A stretch of 33,728 nt of DNA. Origin: Verrucomicrobiales bacterium. GTDB taxonomy: Bacteria; Verrucomicrobiota; Verrucomicrobiia; Limisphaerales; CAIMTB01. Under the pieces are notes generated by a model. That model saw only the letters and a list, made by a program, of their open reading frames with translations. It was not told where the DNA came from and searched no databases. Shown here piece by piece: positions 25,651 through 31,858 of this stretch. A program made the translations under genes and the position numbers. The number at the start of each line of letters is the position of its first letter. The first letter of the stretch is position 1. Where the stretch lies: positions 1-33,728 of the forward strand of contig JAEUHG010000153.1 in assembly GCA_016795425.1 (NCBI GenBank). The letters run 5' to 3'.

Positions 25651-27020
25651 GCCAACGCCCCTTCCGATGCCACGGCGCAAGGGGCCAGCACCGCGTCCTG
25701 CATGCCATGTATGATCTTCTTGTCGGCTTCGCAGATCGTCGCCAGCACGCCTCCCAGGTGCGGCCTCGCCCCATCCCCGTCCCCTACCACGAAGTAATAC
25801 GGGCTCAGTCGCACGCGTCCCGGCATCGGGGTTGCCACACCCGACTGGAAATCAAACCACGTCGTCGGCACCAAACCCGGCTTATGGTAGCGCTGCACCA
25901 CGTAGGGCGACTGCGGCCACGCCGCCAATGCCCGGTCCACCGCCACCGACCAATCGGAGGTGCTCAAGTCGCTGCCCAGATAAACGCCCCGGGCACCCCA
26001 AGCCTGCTCGGAATACCCTGAAACCTTCAGGATCAACTCACGCTCGCGCTGGGAAAGCGCCTTGAGTTGTTGCCAGTCCACTAAGTCCAAACCCGGAATC
26101 CCGGCGTGCGGTGGCAACGGCCGCGGGTCCATGACCCACGTGTACGGAACCAACTGCTGCAGTCGATTCAGAAACCCCTCCCCGAGTTCCTGCCTCCAAA
26201 ACGACCGCAAATGACGATTCCACAACAAACCGAATAACAGCTTCTCTTCGAACAGCGGCTTGGGCGGCGGTGTCAGCCGAATCGCACCCGCTTTCGCCGC
26301 CTCGATTGCCGGCCACGCCGCCGGAACGTTCGCCAGGTCGAACAACTCAAAAAACCGATAAACGGCGTCGCCGGCCTTCCATCCCACGAAAGCAGCATCG
26401 CGCACCGTCATGGGCCGGCCTTTGATTTCGGACGCCAACCAAGCCATCTCGGGCCGATACGTCGCCGATTCCTCGGAAACCACCAGGTGAACCTGGGCCG
26501 CATCACCGAAGATCCCTTCGAAGCCGCGCAACATGGCGTCGGCGGATCCAAAAAATGCCGTTCCGGGCCCCATCACCCGCTCGTAAGCTCGATACAGCCA
26601 AGCCGTCAGACCGATGCCGCCTGGCACCGAATCCAATTCCGTGATCGCCAGGCCGTCAGCGGTCATCAGGATGTCCGGCCGGATCACCCGCGGCAGCTCC
26701 TTGCGAAAAGCCGGATCGCGCTGCACTCCCACCAGTTCCGCGGGCTTCCCTTGATCCAACCAGGTGGACACCCAGTCCGGCGCCTTGCCTTCGGCGCTTC
26801 GTCGGTAAAGCAGATTGGCGGCACGATAGAACTGCAGCAGAACCCGTCCGAGTGTTTCGAGTTCCTTCGCCACCGCCACTGGCAACGCCAGCGGCTCCAA
26901 GGCAATCCGCCAACTCAACCCCGAAAAAAGCCCTCCCTCCGGCAATTGTCCGCGAAGGGCAGCCGCACGAAGCGCGAGATCGGGATGCACCCCGACAGTA
27001 GCTGAGGCGGACGAATCCAC
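25647..27020 (-). CDS. uncharacterised ATP-grasp-like protein
   Basis: A 457-residue soluble protein without a signal peptide. The family is not recognised with certainty. Segments such as LAITELDSVPGGIGLTAWL (about 125-143), LLFGLLWNRHLRSFW, ELILKVSGYSEQAWGARGVY and YVVQRYHKPG resemble ATP-grasp enzymes of the glutathionylspermidine-synthase or circularly permuted type, which form amide bonds using ATP. That reading is inference from motif style, not a match to a named family. The start is a GTG at 27020; no ATG is near the N-terminus. It heads a six-gene run on the minus strand and overlaps marC by 4 bp (ATGA), so the two probably work or are expressed together. It is divergent from the PadR gene. 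Confidence 0.78.
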   Translation of the reverse strand: MDSSASATVGVHPDLALRAAALRGQLPEGGLFSGLSWRIALEPLALPVAVAKELETLGRVLLQFYRAANLLYRRSAEGKAPDWVSTWLDQGKPAELVGVQRDPAFRKELPRVIRPDILMTADGLAITELDSVPGGIGLTAWLYRAYERVMGPGTAFFGSADAMLRGFEGIFGDAAQVHLVVSEESATYRPEMAWLASEIKGRPMTVRDAAFVGWKAGDAVYRFFELFDLANVPAAWPAIEAAKAGAIRLTPPPKPLFEEKLLFGLLWNRHLRSFWRQELGEGFLNRLQQLVPYTWVMDPRPLPPHAGIPGLDLVDWQQLKALSQRERELILKVSGYSEQAWGARGVYLGSDLSTSDWSVAVDRALAAWPQSPYVVQRYHKPGLVPTTWFDFQSGVATPMPGRVRLSPYYFVVGDGDGARPHLGGVLATICEADKKIIHGMQDAVLAPCAVASEGALA

Positions 27021-27260
27021 GCCCGAGGCTACGCGGCTCCTCCCCGCCTGAAAAGCACCCGGTGTCGAACCGGTGCCTTGTTGGCGCCGTCGAGCCTCCC
27101 GCGCATGCTCACTTTCTGTCCGCCTTTCGCCTCGGGAGCAGGTGGCACGATCGGAGACGGGATCGCAATGATTCCCTGAACCGTTCGGCCCGGCCTTGAC
27201 TCGCCGTCCCCATCATACTATGCCTCGCAAGGTAGCTGGCATCATCAAGACCCAAGTCCC

Positions 27261-27650
27261 ATGGTTGCCCGCGTCGCCGACTCCAACGAGATTGAACCGC
27301 GCATGGGCGATTTCTTCGATAACTGGACCGTCCAGGTTCGCAAGGGTCTGATCGAACTCTGTGTGCTCAACGCCTTGGCCGAACGCGAACGGTACGGCTA
27401 CGAACTCGTCAAAACGTTGGTGGACATTCCAGGCCTCGGCATTACCGAAGGGACGCTGTACCCGCTCCTGTCCCGCCTGCGCCTGCAAGGGCTCGTTTCC
27501 ACTCGTCTCGAAGAGTCGACCGAAGGCCCGGCGCGCAAGTATTATAACCTGACCGACGAAGGCCGAGCCCTGAGGTCCCAGATGCTGGTCTATCTCGACG
27601 AACTGAATCGAGGCGCCGGCATCCTCCGCAAACGGGGAGGCAACGCATGA
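27261..27650 (+). CDS. PadR-family transcriptional regulator
   Basis: A 129-residue winged-helix regulator of the PadR family. The core begins at about residue 18 with FDNWTVQVRKGLIELCVLNA, then RYGYELVKTL, the wing region GITEGTLYPLLSRLRLQGL and KYYNLTDEGRALR. PadR proteins are usually ligand-responsive dimeric repressors of their own operon. The stop overlaps the start of the next gene as ATGA (27647-27650). That gene encodes a protein with an N-terminal HAAS-like segment, a frequent partner of PadR proteins, so a local regulatory circuit is likely. The ATG at 27261 is the first start; an ATG at 27303 would match the family N-terminus more tightly. The 240-bp gap upstream holds no certain operator. 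Confidence 0.92.
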   Translation: MVARVADSNEIEPRMGDFFDNWTVQVRKGLIELCVLNALAERERYGYELVKTLVDIPGLGITEGTLYPLLSRLRLQGLVSTRLEESTEGPARKYYNLTDEGRALRSQMLVYLDELNRGAGILRKRGGNA

Positions 27651-30379
27651 CGACCCCTTGGACCCCCACCGCACGGCGGGAACTCGAGTCCATTCTCGAC
27701 GACCTACGTCCCACCCTGACCGAGACCGGAGCCGACCCCGACGAGGTCTTGGACGATTTGCGTCGGCACGTCAGCGAAGAGGCGAGCGCCGCGCGTTTGA
27801 CAGTCGTGACCGAAGCGGATGTTCGACGTCTCGTGGAACGCGTCGCCCCGACGCCGCGCCTGGAGGATTTTGGGCGTCGCCAGCATCGAAATACGCTTCC
27901 GTCGTCGGCCTCCCCGCGGACTCACTTGGAACCGCCGACAACCCCGGCTTCGACCTCCACGTCACCGAAGCCCCCTTCCACCGGCAAGGCGGCCACGATC
28001 GCCCTGTGGATTTTCGGAGTGTTTCTCCCGGCCGTCACCCTGATGTACGAGGCAGTCACCGGGAGCTGCGCCGCGGAGCTCTTCGATCCGCTGCCGACTA
28101 CTTGGCACGCCTTCCTCGTCGCCACGGTCCCGATCGGCAATGCACTAGTGCTTTGGATTCGACGGACCCACGGCGGTGCCGGAAACCAGGACACGGTCAT
28201 TGAATCGGCTTACCAGAGCCCGATGAGACGCTCCGCAACCTGGCTGTGGGCGGCCAATGGCACGGCCGTGGCGGTGAGTTCCTTCTATGCTTTGGCATTC
28301 GTGCCGGCAATGCCGATGGCCCTCATCGCGGTGGTCTTCGTCCTGGGCCTCTTTGCCCTCGCGCCGATGGCTGCATGGTTCTCCTCGATGACCCTTCGAC
28401 GCTGGCTGTCGAAGAGCATGATCCGCGGCGCCGAAACGAGAAGGCTGCGATACGCCTGGTGGGCGGGCTTCGCTCTCGCCGGGTTGGGGTTGGTCGGCAT
28501 GGCGCTGCCGACCGTGCAGACGCGGCATTATAGTCGGGTCGCCGCCGGCGAAACGGTGGCTTCGACCGCCGCCCTTCGGTGGCTGCGGACTCACGGCAAC
28601 CGCGAACAACTCCTGCGCGATTGTTACGGTTACCGACCGGGCATCTGGTACCAACTGGTGGCTGGGAACACCGACATTGACGCCGCTCGCCGTCTCTTTT
28701 TCCAAGTCACCGGACAGCCTTTCAATGCCGTCCCGGCGCCCAAAGCGATCCAAAGCCGGCGCTTGACCGGTTTCCTTGCCAACTTCGACGTTGGCGGTGT
28801 CGAGTGGGACGCTGGACTGGGCGGCGATACTGTGGCGGGGTTGGTGCGCGGACTTTCTCTTGCGTCGTCGCGGATGGATGTGGTGTGCGACCCGGACGCC
28901 GCGTGGTCGTACACCGAGTGGACCCTCGAGTTTCGCAACGACCATCCCCAGCAACGGCGCGAGGCACGGGCACAGATTCAACTACCGCATGGGGGAGTCG
29001 TATCGCGCCTGACGCTGTGGGTGGATGGCGAAGAACGCGAAGCGGCCTTTGCGGGCCGCAGCGATACCCGGGATGCCTACCGGAAAGTCGCGGTCGTGGA
29101 ACGTCGTGATCCGGTGCTGGTGACCACTTCCGGTCCCGACCGGGTCCTGCTGCAGTGCTTCCCCATCCCACCCGGAAGTGGAACGATGAAGGTGCGTCTT
29201 GGCATCACGGCACCCATGGCGTTGATCGCGGCCGATCGCGCCGTTCTTTCGTGGCCGGTTTTCTCCGAACGCAACTTCGGCATCCGCCAGACCCTGCGCC
29301 ACGCCACATGGGTCGAATCGAGCCGGCAGCCGGTCCAGCCTCGCGAAGGCTGGTCGCCCTCGCCTGGAGGCGAAGGACGCACTGCCTTGCGCGGAGAGTG
29401 GTCCGAATCCCAGATGGCGGACGCCCTCCACGCCGTGGTTTTTTCGCGGTCCAGCTCGGTGGCGGATTCGTGGTCGCCGTCCCGGTCGGAATCCCGGGAC
29501 GCATGGGTTCATGCTCGCGTTCAATCGGCACCGCCCCGCAGCCCGAGCCGGTTGGCCTTGGTCCTGGATGGTTCGGGTTCGATGACGGAACATTTCCCCG
29601 CCATTGCAGAGGCGGTGGCCTCCCTCCCCAAATCGCTTCCGATCACCGTGTTCGCAGCGAAAGATGGTGTTCAACGTCTCGCCCCGGAAGCGATCCCGCT
29701 CCTGAAGGGAGAAGGCGGTCAGGACGACGTCCCTGCACTTCTTGCCGCCTGGGAATGGGCCGCCGAAGTCCCGGGTAGCCAGGTTGTATGGATTCACGGT
29801 CCCTACCCAACCGTCATCGGATCGATCGAGCAGCTTCGCCAACGACTCGACTGGCGCACGGATTCGGCGGATCCGGCTCTGCTGGACCTGGCAGTGCAAC
29901 CGGGGCCCAACCGAATCGTGGAAGCGCTCGACGGATTGGATTCGGTGTCGGTCGTGCCGCGTCTCGGCACTTTGGCAGAGGATCTGATGCGCCTCTTTGC
30001 ATCGTGGCAGGAACCGACGTACCACAGTCAGATCTCACTCGAACACGCCTCAGCGACCACGACTGTCCCGGACCCGCGTTGGCACCGGACCGCGGGACAC
30101 CTGGCTCGACTTTGGGCGCAATCGGAAATCCGGCGCCTCTGGAGGGACCGTCGAAGGAACGAAGCCACGGCGCTGGCCAACCGCTATCAGTTGGTGACGC
30201 CGGCCAGCGGCGCGGTCGTCCTGGAGACCCAGGCGCAATTCACTCAAGCCGGGCTTCATCCCGCCGATCCGACGACGGTTCCAGTGGTGCCCGAGCCCGG
30301 CTTGCCGCGGCTGCTGGCCATTGGCCTCTTGGCTCTCCTGCTCTTCCGCCGAAGGGTCCGGCTGGTTCGCAGACCTTGA
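27647..30379 (+). CDS. HAAS-VIT-VWA membrane protein with PEP-CTERM-like tail
   Basis: A 910-residue membrane protein of unusual architecture. Residues about 7-70 resemble a HAAS-type domain (DDLRRHVSEEA), commonly linked with PadR regulators. A Pro/Ser/Thr linker precedes about five transmembrane helices (about 116-136, 152-171, 199-222, 224-246 and 270-288). A VIT-like beta domain follows (about 430-520), then a von Willebrand A-like region with the MIDAS motif DGSGSM (641-646). The C-terminus is VVPEPG (881-886), a hydrophobic helix (about 887-900) and RRR, the layout of a PEP-CTERM sorting signal for exosortase. No exosortase is in the window. The protein may be anchored or processed at the envelope; its function is unknown. 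It starts within the PadR gene. Confidence 0.85.
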   Translation: MTTPWTPTARRELESILDDLRPTLTETGADPDEVLDDLRRHVSEEASAARLTVVTEADVRRLVERVAPTPRLEDFGRRQHRNTLPSSASPRTHLEPPTTPASTSTSPKPPSTGKAATIALWIFGVFLPAVTLMYEAVTGSCAAELFDPLPTTWHAFLVATVPIGNALVLWIRRTHGGAGNQDTVIESAYQSPMRRSATWLWAANGTAVAVSSFYALAFVPAMPMALIAVVFVLGLFALAPMAAWFSSMTLRRWLSKSMIRGAETRRLRYAWWAGFALAGLGLVGMALPTVQTRHYSRVAAGETVASTAALRWLRTHGNREQLLRDCYGYRPGIWYQLVAGNTDIDAARRLFFQVTGQPFNAVPAPKAIQSRRLTGFLANFDVGGVEWDAGLGGDTVAGLVRGLSLASSRMDVVCDPDAAWSYTEWTLEFRNDHPQQRREARAQIQLPHGGVVSRLTLWVDGEEREAAFAGRSDTRDAYRKVAVVERRDPVLVTTSGPDRVLLQCFPIPPGSGTMKVRLGITAPMALIAADRAVLSWPVFSERNFGIRQTLRHATWVESSRQPVQPREGWSPSPGGEGRTALRGEWSESQMADALHAVVFSRSSSVADSWSPSRSESRDAWVHARVQSAPPRSPSRLALVLDGSGSMTEHFPAIAEAVASLPKSLPITVFAAKDGVQRLAPEAIPLLKGEGGQDDVPALLAAWEWAAEVPGSQVVWIHGPYPTVIGSIEQLRQRLDWRTDSADPALLDLAVQPGPNRIVEALDGLDSVSVVPRLGTLAEDLMRLFASWQEPTYHSQISLEHASATTTVPDPRWHRTAGHLARLWAQSEIRRLWRDRRRNEATALANRYQLVTPASGAVVLETQAQFTQAGLHPADPTTVPVVPEPGLPRLLAIGLLALLLFRRRVRLVRRP

Positions 30380-30400
30380 GTCAATCGTCGGTATGATGTC

Positions 30401-30416
30401 GGCAACGTAAGTTGCC
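30401..30416 (+). terminator. hairpin after the VIT/VWA gene
   Basis: GGCAAC-GTAA-GTTGCC is a perfect 6-bp stem with a four-base loop, 21 bp after the stop of the VIT/VWA gene. No T-run follows, so it may be a Rho-assisted end, an RNA-stability structure or chance. The rest of the 30380-30530 gap shows no recognised element. Confidence 0.3.
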
Positions 30417-30530
30417 CCGGGAATCGTCGTGTCCACGCCCCGCCATTGGACCGTCGCTTGGGGGAGCCCTCAACCTGAGACCTCGCGCCGCAAGATAATC
30501 CTGTAAGGTCGCGGAACAAGGTTCGTGAAA

Positions 30531-30597
30531 AAGCGTGGATGGAGTTCGCCGCTGCGAACACCAAATCCAACACGACCAGAACTCACAATCCACGCTT
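30531..30597 (+). promoter_or_regulatory. nested stem-loops directly before the S74 gene start
   Basis: AAGCGTGGAT (30531-30540) is the exact reverse complement of ATCCACGCTT (30588-30597). Inside it lies a second perfect stem, GTTCGC-CGCT-GCGAAC (30544-30559). The outer stem ends 3 bp before the ATG at 30601, where the ribosome must bind, so a folded leader could restrain translation. No Shine-Dalgarno sequence is visible between the stem and the ATG. Confidence 0.4.
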
Positions 30598-30600
30598 GCC

Positions 30601-31644
30601 ATGAAATCTACGACCTTCGCTTCCCTCTGCTGCCTCGCCGTTGTCGCTTCAACCTCCGAACTTCAAGCCCAGCTCCACCAAGCTGCCAATGGCAACATCG
30701 GCATCGGATCGGCGAATCCGACCGCGAAACTCGAAGTCTTCAATACCACGGGCAACTCCAGCGATACCGCCATCTTCTTCGCCCCCAAGTACGGACCGCG
30801 CTACAGCCACGTTCACTTCGGCGCTACGGGAGATTGGTACATCCGGTCAGCCTCCGACGCCGGCAAGGTCATCCTTCAGGATCTTGGCGGCCGCGTGGGT
30901 ATCGGAACGTCGAGCCCGGCGGGCAAACTCCACGTCGCCGATTGGCACACCGACGTGCGCACGAGCGAACAGGCTTCCCCGGACGGTTGGGCCCGCGACG
31001 GTCTCACGGTCATGGGCAATCCCGGCGTCGGCTTCTCTTCGTTTCGCGTTCGATCGGGCCACAATCCCGTCGCCGATCGCGGCCTGGTCAGCTTCGATCG
31101 CAATGACCAGAGCTACTTCTACGTTCGCATGGACGGCAATGTCGGCGTCGGCACCAAGGTGCCCGGCGCGCGTCTCGACGTCGTTGGCGGCGTCCGCTGC
31201 ACCACGCTGGAGTTGACCAGCGACAAGGCCGCCAAAAGCGAGTTCCGCGCCGTCGATTCCAACGAGGTCCTCGATAAAGTCTCGCGGTTGCCTATTTCCA
31301 CCTGGTCCTACCGGGACAATTCCCGGGTACGTCACGTCGGTCCGATGGCCCAAGACTTCAAGGCCGCCTTTGACGTCGGATCCGACGATGGACGGCATAT
31401 CAGTGTCGTCGACGGCATCGGCGTCTCCCTCGCTGCAATTCAAGGATTGCATGCGCAACTCCGCGATTCGCAAAGCCGGGTGGCCGACCAAGACCAGGAG
31501 ATTGCACAGCTCAAGGCCGACTTGGGCGATTTGCGGCAGATCCTGGCCGAACGTCTCGCCGCCTTGGAACGTTCCATTCCTGTCCCCGCTTCGGAACGGC
31601 TGACTGCGTCCACGGCCACGAACGACGCCTCGGTGCAGCCCTGA
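30601..31644 (+). CDS. secreted protein with C-terminal S74 autoprocessing domain
   Basis: A 347-residue secreted protein. The signal peptide is MKSTTFASLCCLAVVASTSE, with a likely cut near LQAQ. Three related repeats follow, with NIGIGSANPTAKLEV (32-46), RVGIGTSSPAGKLHV (98-112) and NVGVGTKVPGARLDV (180-194), typical of trimeric beta-rich fibre stalks. Residues about 206-285 match the Peptidase S74/intramolecular chaperone domain: SDKAAK (207-212) holds the Ser/Lys pair, followed by RHVGPMAQDF and DGIGVSLAAIQGL. Such domains help trimerise and then cut themselves off, or remain as a cap. The tail after the domain is a coiled coil (about 286-325). No phage genes surround it, so a cell-surface fibre is more likely than a tail fibre. 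The ATG at 30601 opens the signal directly. Confidence 0.88.
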   Translation: MKSTTFASLCCLAVVASTSELQAQLHQAANGNIGIGSANPTAKLEVFNTTGNSSDTAIFFAPKYGPRYSHVHFGATGDWYIRSASDAGKVILQDLGGRVGIGTSSPAGKLHVADWHTDVRTSEQASPDGWARDGLTVMGNPGVGFSSFRVRSGHNPVADRGLVSFDRNDQSYFYVRMDGNVGVGTKVPGARLDVVGGVRCTTLELTSDKAAKSEFRAVDSNEVLDKVSRLPISTWSYRDNSRVRHVGPMAQDFKAAFDVGSDDGRHISVVDGIGVSLAAIQGLHAQLRDSQSRVADQDQEIAQLKADLGDLRQILAERLAALERSIPVPASERLTASTATNDASVQP

Positions 31645-31663
31645 ATTCCACCGATGACCTCGA

Positions 31664-31677
31664 CGGTGGTTCCACCG
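31664..31677 (+). terminator. short palindromic hairpin after the S74 gene
   Basis: CGGTGG-TT-CCACCG forms a compact palindrome 19 bp after the S74 stop. There is no T-run. It may contribute to transcription termination together with the stronger stem at 31769-31794. Confidence 0.25.
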
Positions 31678-31768
31678 GGGTTCACTCCCTGGTTGAAGTC
31701 CGATCCCCCGTCATTGAGAGACCCACTTCGTCCCCACCAAAGCCATGCACACTATTTCGTCATTGTCC

Positions 31769-31794
31769 GAGTCCGGTTCGTCTTTGCCGGACTC
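31769..31794 (+). terminator. 8-bp stem-loop in the S74/last-gene gap
   Basis: GAGTCCGG (31769-31776) pairs exactly with CCGGACTC (31787-31794) around a ten-base, T-rich loop. It lies in the 214-bp gap between the S74 gene and the last gene. No T-run follows, so a Rho-dependent pause or processing role is as likely as an intrinsic terminator. Confidence 0.3.
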
Positions 31795-31858
31795 CACGGC
31801 CAGGCTCGGCCCCAAATCGTGGAGAGGCCCCAGTTCCATTCAGAATTGCTCACCGGCG

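Noticed and set aside
27196..27221. Possible promoter TTGACT and TACTAT before the PadR gene
   Set aside because: The spacing is only 14 bp instead of about 17, and no second line of evidence supports it.
30601..31644. Prophage tail-fibre interpretation of the S74 protein
   Set aside because: It has a Sec-type signal peptide, and no capsid, terminase, portal or integrase gene is in the window.
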